A program made the translations under genes and the position numbers. From assembly GCA_009829735.1 (NCBI GenBank), contig CM020618.1:9763119-9827118 (forward strand): a stretch of DNA of 64,000 nt, read 5' to 3'. Source of the stretch: Pyropia yezoensis (taxonomy: Eukaryota > Rhodophyta > Bangiophyceae > Bangiales > Bangiaceae). The notes beneath the pieces are model-generated. The model had not been told where the DNA came from. It did no database searches and worked only from the letters and a program-made list of their open reading frames with translations. Positions within the stretch are counted from its first letter, which is position 1, and each line of letters begins with the position of its first letter. Below are positions 11,519 to 21,769 of this stretch, piece by piece.

Positions 11519-12274
11519 GCCATTGGCAAACGAGGGGCAGGCAAGCCACGGAATGAAAGGGCGCCGACCAGATGATGACGGGGGTTTGTCGCCATGCTTT
11601 CTCAAGCCTCCACGTGCCGCACCCGGCGAGAAGCCCACGAAGGCGATCAATCGGGAGGGAAGAGGGGGCGCGGTTGAGTTTGAGGCCGGGGCGTCAGAAA
11701 GGGTCGCGGCGCAGGAGGAGAGCCGTGGTCGTGGCGAAGGGGGACGGGGACAAGGGAGCGCATGACCCTGTGTGATTCCAATGGCTGGCGAGGGGGGGGG
11801 GGGGGGGGGGCAAGGGCGACGTTCCGCTAGCTGCAGCTAGCGGTACGTCAGCGCTGGTTGGTGCCTTCGCCGCAACCGATGGCGGACGTCTAGCAGAGTC
11901 TATGCTCGTGGCGGAGTGGTCATGGGGGCTCCGACCCTGTATCTGAGTATCTTAAAACGCATTGTAAAAAAACGCAGTTTATTAGCGGGGGGGAGCGCTG
12001 TGCGCCACGTGGATCGTGCGCGGGGGGCGTTGGGCAGGGTTGCTTCGTTGGCTACACCCGAACCACTCCACCGTTCGGCGAATACGGCGTAACTCGAGTT
12101 TTCCGAATCCGAACGCGGTTCGGATAGACTTACAAAAAACCTTAATACGTGCCATGCCCATGCAAAGGGGGGAGATGGCGTGGTGGCCTCTGCCAAGTGG
12201 GCTTGGTTGCCGCTGTACTTTTCGTGGCGGGGGTGGCGGGGGTGGCGTTGGTAAGAAAAGGAAAGTAGGAAGCG
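11519..12274. other. Intergenic, poly-G and palindrome
   Basis: No gene is seen. A run of about 18 G at 11,792-11,810 precedes a 32-nt palindrome at 11,818-11,849 listed separately. The rest is ordinary GC-rich sequence. Confidence 0.5.
11818..11849. repeat. 32-nt palindrome with PstI/NheI-like core
   Basis: The central 20 nt (CCGCTAGCTGCAGCTAGCGG) are a perfect palindrome, and the flanking GACGT/ACGTC extend it to 32 nt with a single mismatch pair. It lies between the two NTPase-nuclease genes, upstream of the first on its coding strand. It could be a cruciform, a dyad protein site or a fold-back remnant. Sequence alone does not decide. Confidence 0.7.
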
Positions 12275-12757
12275 TTGGTAAGAAAGGGCAAGCTGGACGA
12301 AGCTCTGTCTCTACCTGGGATTGCCTTGCGAAGAGAGGTCGCGGAGGTGGGTGAAGACCACGTCCGCGTAGAAGCGACACAGTATGAGATCGCGAAACTG
12401 TTGCGGGAGCAAAAGCTGGACGAGGCGCTCTCGTTGAAGGTCGTTGAGCAAAGTATGGCCGCTTTGCTGGTGGAGGACCACGTTGATGTAGCTGCGCCGC
12501 AGTGTGAGATGGCAAGAGGTCTCCTGGAGCAAGGGAAGCCGGACGAGGCGCTGGCGCCGCCAGAGGACGTCGTGCGGAAGAAGGCGGTGGCGCGGAAAGA
12601 GGACCACGCTGATGTGGGAAAGAGAAAACGAGATATTGCAGTGGTATTGCAAGAAGGAGGGTGTTCTTATTTGCCAGGGAAAGGCTGGGGGGGACTCACA
12701 GAGACGCTTTTAGTTGATGTGACGGCAAGCGGCGGACCTCACGGTATCGTCTGCTGA
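12275..12757 (+). pseudogene. TPR (kinesin-light-chain-like) repeat fragment
   Basis: The frame contains three consecutive units of about 42 residues, each beginning KLDEAL or KPDEAL and each with an EDH-V-V segment and a final (L)LREQ/LLEQG/LQEG. This is the spacing and signature of TPR_12 / kinesin-light-chain TPR proteins, which act as protein-binding scaffolds. After the third unit (about 12,660) the similarity stops and the frame runs into unrelated sequence. There is no good start with upstream context. It looks like a captured or degraded piece of a larger TPR gene lying between the two NTPase-nuclease genes. The repeat call is sure; whether anything is expressed is unknown. Confidence 0.6.
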
Positions 12758-13386
12758 TGGCCCCTCTCACACGCACGTTCCGGTGGGCCGGCCCACAGGT
12801 CCTCTGAACGATCGCTACAATGCATGAGGCTCCTCCAAGCCCTGCGTTCAGCGACCCGGCCAAGAAGAGCACTTCTTGGCCGTGCACACAACCCCAGTAC
12901 GCATCTGGCTGATCACGGGCGCACACACAAGCGGAACGTCACCACGCCGATGGGCTCGCGCGCCCCCGTGGCACACTAGCCCGTCCGCGCAGCGAGCAAC
13001 CGCACGGCAGCTACGGAGCCACGCGGAGATACGTGGCACCAGAGCTGGGAGGCAACCATCTTGACAAACAAGCAAGAGGGGGGCGTAAGCAGGAACGACC
13101 GTGAGCGTGAAGGGCGGGGGAGGTCGGCAGGCTCGTACCCCCCGACGGGGGGGTAAGAGTTCTCGACGGCTGCCGTTGTGACGCATGTAGCTGACGAGGC
13201 CGCGTGAGACGAGAAGATGGACCGCGTCGCCCCCAGCACAAGCCCTCCTTCCCCCCTACCGCCCTCCCAGCCGCCACTGTTCGTTGGCAGCGGAAGCCGC
13301 GGCAGCCACCGGAGGCAACAGCGGTGCCGCCGGCCACCGCCGTGGGCGGATGACCAGGGCGCTACGACCGCGGGTGCGAGGCAGCG
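12758..13386. other. Intergenic, no gene seen
   Basis: Short overlapping frames only. No domain, repeat or structured element stands out. Confidence 0.5.
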
Positions 13387-15522
13387 TCAGTGCGGCGGAG
13401 CATCGTCGTGGACAACCTCAGCTTCAAACAGGGTCTTGGCGTGTTCAAGTAAGCCAAAAAGGAAAGATCCCAGGCACATGCGAAGGTCCTCCCAGCAAAT
13501 GACGATGGCCTTCTCCATAATGCGACGAGGGTGCTTCGTCTTGTCGATCTCGTAAAAAGCCCCTCGCCGACGGCGTGCAGCAATCAAGTACGCAACGCGC
13601 CCACGCACATTTCTCCATCTCGCGCCTGCCTGTTCAGCGCACGCGGCCTCCATCGCCGAGACCCACTTGTAGCTGTCCGCCCAGCTTAGCCTCGTGGTGG
13701 AGTCTTGCGACGAGAACTTGATCTGCACGCACAACATCGCAGGGGCCCCGTCCTCGCGCTCGTAGAAGACAACAGCATCCAGCGCGGCGGCACCCTGGTT
13801 CAACCTCCACACATAATCGTACATAGAGCCGGTCCCGTCGACGAGGTTGTTGACGAGGATTGACAGCGTGCTGGTGCGTACCCGGAAGCGGGGTCGTGGT
13901 GAGACGAGGAGGCGGTCGGTGATGATCGCGTCGCTGCCCGAGTGTGTCAAAGACGGGTACAATGCAGACAAGGAAATGGTCTGTTCAGACCAGGTGAGGG
14001 CCCGCGCGCTGTCAAGCGTCACAATGCACCCATGGAAAAACGACTCGCACCCATACCACGAGACGCTGCCGTCCGTCCATGTGAGCAGCTGGCGGATGCC
14101 CTTGTAGATACCATGCTCGTTGCGCGCGGGGTTGGTCTGGATAAACCGCCACAGCGCGTAGGCAGGTAACTTCGCGAGGACGTCCCTCCCGCCTGTTGCC
14201 TGCACGTGGCCCCGCAGCCGCACCTCGTCCCAGTCGACGTCCAGAAGATTTGCGTTCTGGTCCGTCAAGAGCCTGTCAAACGGAGCCCGCCGCTCCTGGA
14301 TGACGTGGGCAAAGACCACTGGCCCGTACTTCTGCTCCCATAGCCGTCCGTGCGAGAATGCCGTCCGCCTTGCAGCACGCTGTATCAAGAGGTAAATGCT
14401 GTCGGCGCCGACCGCGCCCGTCATTAGCTGCCTGGCCAGAAACGTTGCAAAACGCACGTCGTCGCCAACCAGGAAGGTGAGAGCAGCAACGCCTCGCTCC
14501 AGATCCAGCTTCCCAGCCGGTGGTGCATCTCCCAAAACCCAGTTCGCCAAAACACCTTGGCAGTTCAGGAACACCCCACGCTGCACGTTGAACTCCAGCA
14601 CTTCCTGAAAGATAGCCCTGGTAGGCAAGAGCAGGTGACAGGGGAGGTGGCGCACAGGACGCCCGGAAGCGATGTGCTCGTTCAGCATCAGGTGAGCACC
14701 CAATGATGAAAACAGGGTGTACCCCTCAACCTGGTCAGCCAGTTGGCAGATGGCAGACCGGTACTTGTCAGCAGCATGAGGTACCTCCGGTGAGAAAAAA
14801 CGCTGCACTTTGTGCAGCTCGTCCACAATGATGATCAGCGGTCTGAAGGGAGCCGAGGCACCTGCCAGACCACGTAACAAACCACGGGCAATCTTGTAAA
14901 GCGACGCCTCATTCACGAGACCCACCCGCAGCAGCATCTGACAGGAAGAGCAGAGGTTGACCCAGTTCTGGGTCGAGTGCGGGTCGTCGAGATCAGCCTG
15001 CATGAAGAAGATGATGCGAACGTATAGCGGGACGAGCAGTCCATAAGCGCTCAGCGCCTTGTCATCCCCGCTCATGGCCCATCTGCTGCTGTTGAAGTTC
15101 AACCCCACGACACAGGCTCGCGAAGCCCACTTGATGGTGGGAGCGCGCGCGTGAGGGATGTGCTGCTCCACCGCCGCCAAGGCAGCAGAGTCCCTGCAGC
15201 TCAGAAGGTACACAAACTCAGCAATCTTGCTGCACAGGCGGGACTTGCCGCTCCCCGGGAAAGACGTAAAGTACGTCATTAGCCGTCTATTGTCCGCCTC
15301 GAGGTGCAAGCCACACAGGAAACGCAGAGCTTGACACACAACGAGTGTGGTGTCGAGGTCCACCACCTCGTCCTCGGGGTGTCGCTCGAACAGTTTCACC
15401 CACGCCGGCTGCTGCCGCGGCTGGCGCCTGCCACATGACGAAACAAGAAACCACACGATAGGGCTTCGCGTGGTTACGTCGTACACGCGTGCAAACAGCG
15501 TGGAGACGTCTTCCAGGGTCAT
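13387..15522 (-). CDS. Crinkler/RHS-type P-loop NTPase with nuclease domain (B)
   Basis: Intact protein of about 711 residues from the ATG at 15,522; the frame is open further upstream without another ATG. It has Walker A FPGSGKS near residue 90, Walker B LIIIVDELHK about 140 residues later and, in the C-terminal third, LDAVVFYE followed by LCVQIKFS. This is the same NTPase plus D...QxK nuclease-like architecture as the gene at 9,017-11,518, but with little sequence identity, so the two are old paralogues or independent family members. An N-terminal CxxS/C-rich stretch in the upstream frame is probably untranslated. The family is known in pathogens as effectors and elsewhere as transposon-derived conflict proteins; function here is inference. 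Both genes being intact amid decayed transposons suggests selection or recent arrival. Confidence 0.72.
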   Translation of the reverse strand: MTLEDVSTLFARVYDVTTRSPIVWFLVSSCGRRQPRQQPAWVKLFERHPEDEVVDLDTTLVVCQALRFLCGLHLEADNRRLMTYFTSFPGSGKSRLCSKIAEFVYLLSCRDSAALAAVEQHIPHARAPTIKWASRACVVGLNFNSSRWAMSGDDKALSAYGLLVPLYVRIIFFMQADLDDPHSTQNWVNLCSSCQMLLRVGLVNEASLYKIARGLLRGLAGASAPFRPLIIIVDELHKVQRFFSPEVPHAADKYRSAICQLADQVEGYTLFSSLGAHLMLNEHIASGRPVRHLPCHLLLPTRAIFQEVLEFNVQRGVFLNCQGVLANWVLGDAPPAGKLDLERGVAALTFLVGDDVRFATFLARQLMTGAVGADSIYLLIQRAARRTAFSHGRLWEQKYGPVVFAHVIQERRAPFDRLLTDQNANLLDVDWDEVRLRGHVQATGGRDVLAKLPAYALWRFIQTNPARNEHGIYKGIRQLLTWTDGSVSWYGCESFFHGCIVTLDSARALTWSEQTISLSALYPSLTHSGSDAIITDRLLVSPRPRFRVRTSTLSILVNNLVDGTGSMYDYVWRLNQGAAALDAVVFYEREDGAPAMLCVQIKFSSQDSTTRLSWADSYKWVSAMEAACAEQAGARWRNVRGRVAYLIAARRRRGAFYEIDKTKHPRRIMEKAIVICWEDLRMCLGSFLFGLLEHAKTLFEAEVVHDDAPPH

Positions 15523-15885
15523 GGCCGTGACCTGCACAACACCGCAGCACCGGTCCCGCAACAGAAAGGGGGGGAGGAGGCAAGTGGCACTCTGAGAGCA
15601 GCCAAACACTGTGCAGGTGGAAAGAATCCCCCGGTGCACAGCACACCGCAGGCCGTCACAGGATGCAAAGCATCAGAGCGTACGGTGGGCGAAAGAGACG
15701 ACCAACGACGTGGCAACGCTAGACAACCGCAGGTGAAGGAGACGCGGAGGGAGAAGTAGGGGAGATGGCCGGCAGCAATGGGGCAGATACGGTGGCGGCC
15801 GCGGCGGGGCGTCCGCGGCTGACGTGACCGAGCCCGCCGACGCGACCGTCCCAGCCGTCACGGTCGACGCGGCAGCCGAGGAAGA
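15523..15885. other. Upstream region of NTPase-nuclease gene B
   Basis: No gene is seen. It should hold the promoter and leader of the minus-strand gene ending at 13,387, but no element can be recognised with confidence. Confidence 0.4.
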
Positions 15886-15947
15886 GGCGGGGGTGGCAGC
15901 CCAGACCGCGCCAGGCGCCAGGCGCGGTCTGGGCTGCCACCCCCGCC
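15886..15947. repeat. Perfect 27-bp-stem hairpin
   Basis: Arms 15,886-15,912 and 15,921-15,947 are exact reverse complements of 27 nt (starting GGCGGGGGTGGCAGCC), separated by the 8-nt loop AGGCGCCA. It is the longest perfect hairpin I noticed in the window. It sits between the upstream edge of the NTPase-nuclease gene B and the left end of the KDZ/Ulp1 element. It could be a fold-back scar, a small-RNA precursor or a recent template-switch product. Confidence 0.9.
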
Positions 15948-16043
15948 AGGCGCGGAGGATGCGATGAGGGTGCCGCCGTGCGCCGCGCGGTGACCCCGCT
16001 CGGCCCGGGCAAGTGCCCCAGCGCAGTGCAGTGAAACGCGCAA

Positions 16044-16168
16044 ACGCCGGGACGTCGTGGAGCATGCAAAAACATTACAAAAGCCAGCATGCCCTCACGG
16101 TGTCGTCAAGGCATCCAGCGTGCTCGGGCCGGACCGCCCCAGGGGTGCTTCAATGGACCATGCTGGAT
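16044..16168 (+). repeat. Left terminal inverted repeat of KDZ-type element
   Basis: Read as reverse complement, 16,044-16,122 matches 46,131-46,207 in order: GCTGGATGC, GGGCATGCTGG, TTTT, AATGTTTT, CATG and CGGCGT, roughly three quarters identical over about 75 bp by eye. An inner copy CATGCTGGAT at 16,159-16,168 pairs with ATCCAGCGTG at 16,113-16,122. The right end has the same hairpin arrangement (46,095-46,104 with 46,131-46,140). Confidence 0.55.
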
Positions 16169-16436
16169 TGGCACGTGCCCCGATTACAACAGTCGTGCGG
16201 CGCTCCCGCTTGGGCACTCGAGATAGACACCCACATTTCGGCAGCGTTTCGTCGGCCGCTTTCCGGTCCGCATATATTTGTCGAGGCCACATATTGGCGC
16301 CTGGCGCTTCGTACCCCTCGCCATGAGCGCGGCGGCGCAGCCGGCGCAGGCCTGCAGTGGCAGGGACGCCCCGTGGTTCTTGGCGGACCCCCACACATCC
16401 ACGGCGAGCTCAGCTACGAGCCCTCAGTTGTTGACT

Positions 16437-16610
16437 GTGAGTTCCATTGCGTTGCACTCTCATTGGCGGGCCAGGCACTCCCTGGGCCAACCGTTACTCT
16501 CCTTCTTGGTCAGCAACCTCTGCATTGCGGTAGCTGAACGGTGTGAACTAGGCCTGCGGGGTTCGCGCCTTCTCTCTCCGCGCTTGTTTTTTCATGCTGC
16601 TTGGTAAGCA
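16437..16610 (+). other. Likely spliceosomal intron in ORF1
   Basis: The donor is GTGAGT at 16,437-16,442, and the acceptor CAG at 16,608-16,610 follows a T/C-rich stretch (16,568-16,600). Removal joins an ATG-started 114-nt exon in phase to the long frame, which otherwise lacks an upstream ATG (its first is at 16,620). Confidence 0.45.
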
Positions 16611-17447
16611 GTGGCTAAGATGGAGGCAGCACGCCACTTCCCACATGACGCTGGTGCCGGCTTCGACAGTACATTCAACTCACAACCGGCACCGGCGATA
16701 CCCCTCTCCCAGCTCCTGTCTCGCTCTGCACTGCCTGGACTCTCTCAGCTGTATGACGGCGGAATCTTGCCGGGTGACGCGTCTCCGGGCGGCAACTATC
16801 CGCTTAGCCAGTTCTCCGCGGCACCGCGCGTGGGGGGTCTGCTGGGGCTGCCACTTCCGCCTCTGGGGCCCCTACCACGGCTGGCGCCTGCGGGGTCAAC
16901 TGTGCTCCCACCACTGAGCCAGTTTGAGGCCAATGGACCTGGCAGCCGAGGGCTACGGCGCCCCGGCAGCGTGGATGGTGTCGGGACGCCAGTCGGCGCT
17001 GCTGGTGCTGAGCAACCGGGAGCCAGGTCCTCAGACGGGACCCTCCTTGAGCGTGCTCCACTGCGGTCCACGCTGGCCGCGACAGCTGAGCTGCTTAGTG
17101 GTGCTGCGGCTGACGAGCCCCCTTCCGCCCTACAATTTGTTGAGGCTGCAGCCTCCCCGACGGCGAGGCTCAGCTCGGATCCTTTCCCTGTCTTGTCGCC
17201 AGTGGAGGTGTCTGCACCTTGCTCCACCCCTTCGACGGCGGCCTCTCCCGCACTACCTGCGGCATCGAAGCCGTCTGGAGGCCTGCATGCCGCCGCAACC
17301 CCCGCTGCCGCCGTCGCCGCCACCACCACTGCCGCCGCTTGTGCGCCGTCGGCAATGAAGGCGCGCCGCCCGCCCCCTGGGTCGTCCGCGTGCCCGACAC
17401 TCTCAACGCCGTACCCCAAGCTATTTGCCCAACACCCCTCCGGGTCT

Positions 17448-17455
17448 GCGGCGTC
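17448..17455 (+). repeat. 8-bp target site duplication, left
   Basis: GCGGCGTC lies directly outside the CAGG end of the hAT element and is repeated exactly at 24,698-24,705. Eight bp is the hallmark duplication length of the hAT superfamily. Confidence 0.93.
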
Positions 17456-18160
17456 CAGGCCCTGTCATAAGTAGATGATGGGTGAGTACTTTCTACAGTA
17501 TGAGTGCCAGTATACCCGTACTGGCGGCTTTTTGCAGACGCTGATACTGCACTCACTCATACTCGTGCCGGTCGCTCAGTAGGTATTTCACGAGTATTAG
17601 TTGCGCACAAGGCAGTGCCTCATACGACCCACAAGAGCGGTCTGTCGGGTGCAGCCAGTACGGTGAAAGCGCAGTTTCTGTGCGCTTCTGTTAATAAACA
17701 GGTCCGTTTATGCCTTCGAAATGGACCCACACGGTTACCGCCCGTCCCGCCGGTCTCCTGTGCGTCGCTGGCGACGGATGCGTGCGCGCACTGTTGGCGA
17801 TGGAAGCAGACACCACCGACCAAAACAGAGCAGTTGCCCGCCTCCAGGTTCAGAGGAAGGGACAGAGGTGCCGCGCTCGGTGACCGACCCCGCGTGGCAA
17901 TGTAGCGGCAAGACATTGGTTCCTTGTTGCCAGACTCGGGGTTCCTTGGGTGCCTCCCACCGCTCAGTTGGCCCACACGCGCCTGCCTACCGTCCCGTCG
18001 AGGCCTCCCTGTACTTTTCCTGTCAAACCGGTGCCTGTCGCCTTATCCACGGCAAAGGGAGGCACGGGCCCTTCCCCCCCCCCCCGCTCTCTCTTTCGTC
18101 CCGCTCACGCACTCTTCTTCCCTGCCCCCCCCATTGCCCACGCTCCGCTGAACGGGCGGC

Positions 18161-20812
18161 ATGTCGACCACGAGCACTGAGGACGATGGTATCGCCCCAG
18201 TTGGACGGGAGCTCGTAGCACTCGCCCCCACGGCTGCGGACCGCGGAGGGGGTTCCGACGAGGAGGAAGAAGGAGCGGAACCGCCCCGAGTGCGGAAGCG
18301 GCCGCTGAGCTCTGGTGCGTCGCCTGCCCCAAGTGAATTATGGAAGGCGTCGGTACTGCGCGATGAAGTCGGCATCCAGCGTGCTGTGGTGGTCAAGAGC
18401 CCACCGATATCCGTTGACCAGGGCAACCACAGCTGGACGCTGGCTGCGGACTACCGCTCAAAAAGCGTGCGTTCAAAGGTTTGGGGCCTCGTGGACGTGT
18501 ACACCAGGGCTGGCACCGACGACGTTTACGTCCTCTGCCGGGTTTGCGGGCTTGAGAATGTCACAACTTTTCTCTTCCTTAAGGACGGGGTCTCGAGCAA
18601 CGCGTCAAAGCACTTTGAATCGGCGGGCAAGGGCAGGGGCTCGGAAACCCGGCGGGGCGACCATCTGCTGGCAGCTCTCTACCTATCTAAAAATATCAAG
18701 GGCGGTCCGAGAACTCGAGAGGTGGCCAACGACGGGTCGCTCACCCAGTTCCTGCGCCCGGCTGCCCGACGGGATCACCACGTCCGGTTCGTCATGATGC
18801 TGGTAACGAGCGCGTCACCTCACGCGTTTGCCCGCCAAGAGCGCCTGCGGACCTTCCTCGCGGGGCTGCGCGTAACGTACACGTCACCAGCGCAAGCGAC
18901 GGTGCGGCACCACCTCACGGAGCTGGCGTCGGTTGTTCACGGCGCCTTGACGGGTATGCTTGCCAAGGTGAAGGAAGGCTCCTCCGGTGTGCCCTGGGGC
19001 CACATCTCCCTCGACCTGTGGACGGCGCGGCACTCCAAGGAGAGCTATGGGTCGCTCGTCATTCGCTTTACTGAGACGAGCACGTTTGCGGGCGGTGAAC
19101 GTTCTCTTGGGGTATGGAAGTGCGGCGGGAAGCACGACTTAGCAAGCATTCGAGCTTGGACCAAGAACCGGCTGGCGTACTTTGGGCTTACGATGGAAGA
19201 CATTGCGAGCTCGACTACCGATTCCGGCGCCAACGTTCGCAAGGCCATGATCGGGTTCACTGACGCGTGGGTCCCGTGTGCCGCCCATTCCTTGCACAAC
19301 GCTGTCAGGAAGGCTCTCGGGGGCCCGGGCGAGTCGGCCACCCAGCGCTCGGCACGCATGGCCAAGGGTGGCGAGGCCGCCCGTCGCCAGCTCAAGCCCT
19401 GCCCCAATGATGGGGCGCGAGAGGCACTTGCTCGCTTGCGCACCACGGTCCGGTTTTTCGAGCACTCCCCGGGCGAGGCGAAGCGCATGCGCGGAGTCGA
19501 CGCGGCGGGGGATCCCAGCTCCCGCGGGCTGGTGCAGGACGTGGCAACGCGCTGGGGCTCGACGTACGAGTCGCACTGTCGCCTGTTCACCATGTGGGAG
19601 CCGTTGACGGCGTACTTTCGATCTGCGTCGTTGACGGCGGAGCAGCGGCAGCGGCGTATCACGCGCAGTGACTGGGACAAGCTAAGGCACTTCATCGGCG
19701 TATTGACGCCGTGCTACGAGGTCACCAAGGCCGCTGAGAGCGGAACGGCCACCCTCGCGGACCTGCTCCCCCTGCTCGTCGCTTTGCGCAAGACCATGCA
19801 CTGCGACACGATGGTCGTCCCCAAGTACCCCGAGCCGCCGCTGGCGGTCGGCGCGGCCGCCATTGAGCAGTACTTGGCCGACAACCGGGACGTGGACGTG
19901 ATGGAGTTGGACGACCGCCTGTTCCCGAGCGAAGATGTGTACGTGGACACCACGCCGGGGTTTGAATGTCTGTGCCCGGAAGCTCGGACGGCCGTTCATC
20001 TTCTCCGGTCGGAGTTGGATCGGCTTTTTTTTAGCCGAAAGGACGCCACCAAGAACTGGTTGCAGAATGATGCCGTGCTAAGGGCAATGACGCTGACGCC
20101 CGGGGGATCCAGAATGCTGCGGGAGGTGGCCACGTGGCTGGGCGACCCGGACCCATCGCCGGTGGCCGAGGCTGCCGTTTTGACCACCGCCACCAGGTGG
20201 AAAGCCCCAACCTCGACAGGTGGCAACCGTCGCGCGCCCAGTGCACCGCCCACCCCTGTCACTGCGTCGCGGCACTCCGAGCAGCGAGCCGCGGCACGGT
20301 CTTCCTTGGTGCTTTGGGGTGCTGCTGTCCCTGGGCGTCAGCAAGGTGGCCGCCCTATGCACGCTGGGGATGCTGGGGACGTCCACGCGGAGCTGACGCG
20401 CTATCGCACTCTTTCCAAGAACATGTCAGCTGATGAGACCTCCACATTTTGGCGCCGGCACCGTGAACAGCTCCCCACCTTGTATTTGGTGGCCGCCTCT
20501 GCGTTTGGTGCCGTTGGATCTTCTGCCTCGTGCGAGCGCGACTTTTCGTTTGCGGGTCGGCTGGTGCGGCCTGACCGTGCGTCGCTTTCCATTTCAAGTG
20601 TGGAGATGCATTCGCTCGTGTCAGCCAACGCTGACCTGGTGTCCGAGGACACGGCTTCCGTGCCCATCCTTTCGCACGCGGCGGCGGATGAGTACAGGTG
20701 CGCAATGAACACGTTTGAGCCAACGGTAGATGATGTGGGGGACGAGGGAGGGTACTGGGAGTCGTCTGCTGATTTTGAGGAGGGCGAGGACGAGTCCTCG
20801 GTGGAAGGGTAG
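18161..20812 (+). CDS. hAT transposase (intact)
   Basis: Transposase of 883 residues that would cut and reinsert the surrounding element. From the N-terminus: an acidic/basic tail; a BED-like zinc finger (C126, C129, then H151); a catalytic RNase H-like core with SLDLWT (first Asp) and TDSGANVRKAM (second Asp region); and the C-terminal hAT dimerisation block near residues 765-830 (SSASCERDFS). The ATG at 18,161 is the first in frame and the stop at 20,810-20,812 is followed by noncoding DNA. It lies between perfect TIRs, so this is the element's own gene. The second assembly copy (30,072-32,723) has four one-base indels that break the frame; this copy has none, which argues the indels are errors. 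Confidence 0.92.
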   Translation: MSTTSTEDDGIAPVGRELVALAPTAADRGGGSDEEEEGAEPPRVRKRPLSSGASPAPSELWKASVLRDEVGIQRAVVVKSPPISVDQGNHSWTLAADYRSKSVRSKVWGLVDVYTRAGTDDVYVLCRVCGLENVTTFLFLKDGVSSNASKHFESAGKGRGSETRRGDHLLAALYLSKNIKGGPRTREVANDGSLTQFLRPAARRDHHVRFVMMLVTSASPHAFARQERLRTFLAGLRVTYTSPAQATVRHHLTELASVVHGALTGMLAKVKEGSSGVPWGHISLDLWTARHSKESYGSLVIRFTETSTFAGGERSLGVWKCGGKHDLASIRAWTKNRLAYFGLTMEDIASSTTDSGANVRKAMIGFTDAWVPCAAHSLHNAVRKALGGPGESATQRSARMAKGGEAARRQLKPCPNDGAREALARLRTTVRFFEHSPGEAKRMRGVDAAGDPSSRGLVQDVATRWGSTYESHCRLFTMWEPLTAYFRSASLTAEQRQRRITRSDWDKLRHFIGVLTPCYEVTKAAESGTATLADLLPLLVALRKTMHCDTMVVPKYPEPPLAVGAAAIEQYLADNRDVDVMELDDRLFPSEDVYVDTTPGFECLCPEARTAVHLLRSELDRLFFSRKDATKNWLQNDAVLRAMTLTPGGSRMLREVATWLGDPDPSPVAEAAVLTTATRWKAPTSTGGNRRAPSAPPTPVTASRHSEQRAAARSSLVLWGAAVPGRQQGGRPMHAGDAGDVHAELTRYRTLSKNMSADETSTFWRRHREQLPTLYLVAASAFGAVGSSASCERDFSFAGRLVRPDRASLSISSVEMHSLVSANADLVSEDTASVPILSHAAADEYRCAMNTFEPTVDDVGDEGGYWESSADFEEGEDESSVEG

Positions 20813-21769
20813 AGCAGATAGGAACCCCTCTTTTTTGTACCCGCTCTTCTATACATGCCCCTGATGCACCTCGGTGCACCTTAGTACTACGGTGAGTGCT
20901 GGTCGAAACGGGTGCGGGACACGACAATAAGTGTGTTAGACGAGCGGCCCGAGAAGAGGAGCGGCAGGTGGGATTAGGTAGGTCGGCAGACGTGCGTCAA
21001 AGGCAGTGCACCGCGCACCCCCGCAGCAGCAAGAGCGCGCCTGAGTGGTTGTCAGTGACTGGGGGTATCATGCCGGCCAGAGCTCATGCCCCCCTTCTTT
21101 TCTGCCCATCGGCCGAGCCCGTTAGCATACACACAGCCGCCGCGCCCGGCGGTCAGTGAAGAGAACATCCACACAAACGTATGGGCTACGCTCTCTGCTT
21201 GTGCGTGCCTGCCGGCCGTCTACTTTGCACCCCTAGAAAACGGAAACTGAGACGGTCGGAAAAGCGAGTCACTTCCCCATCTACTATAAGCTTGTAGTGG
21301 TCTGGGCAGCGCAGGCATGGCATGGTTCAAAACTTCCCCCTCTCGCAGTCATATAAACACAGCATGGGAGCGCCCACCCCGACTGGCGCGTCCGCGGGCT
21401 CAAACTCACACTCGCCCACACGCACCGTCTCGCCTTCGACACCCGTGCGAGCCGAGACCCCGACCAGGGCCGCGCCGCACGACGCCACGTCCGTGGCGTA
21501 AACAGGTAGAAAGAAAGACCCCGTTGCTCATTGGGTGGCCGGCGGGCGAGCATATACACTCCCCGCAAACAGAGATACCCCCACGCAGGAGCAGGCGTAC
21601 GCCACCAGAAAGCGGAACATCAAACTCCCGCACGACGACCGCGCGAGGCCGTCGCGACGGCGAGTGGGGAGGTAGACGCGGCCCAGGTGGCCCCGGGGAG
21701 CGCACAGCGGAAGGTCAACACTCCCTCATCATGCCCCCCCCCCAACCGTCCAGGGCAGGCAGGCGGCCG

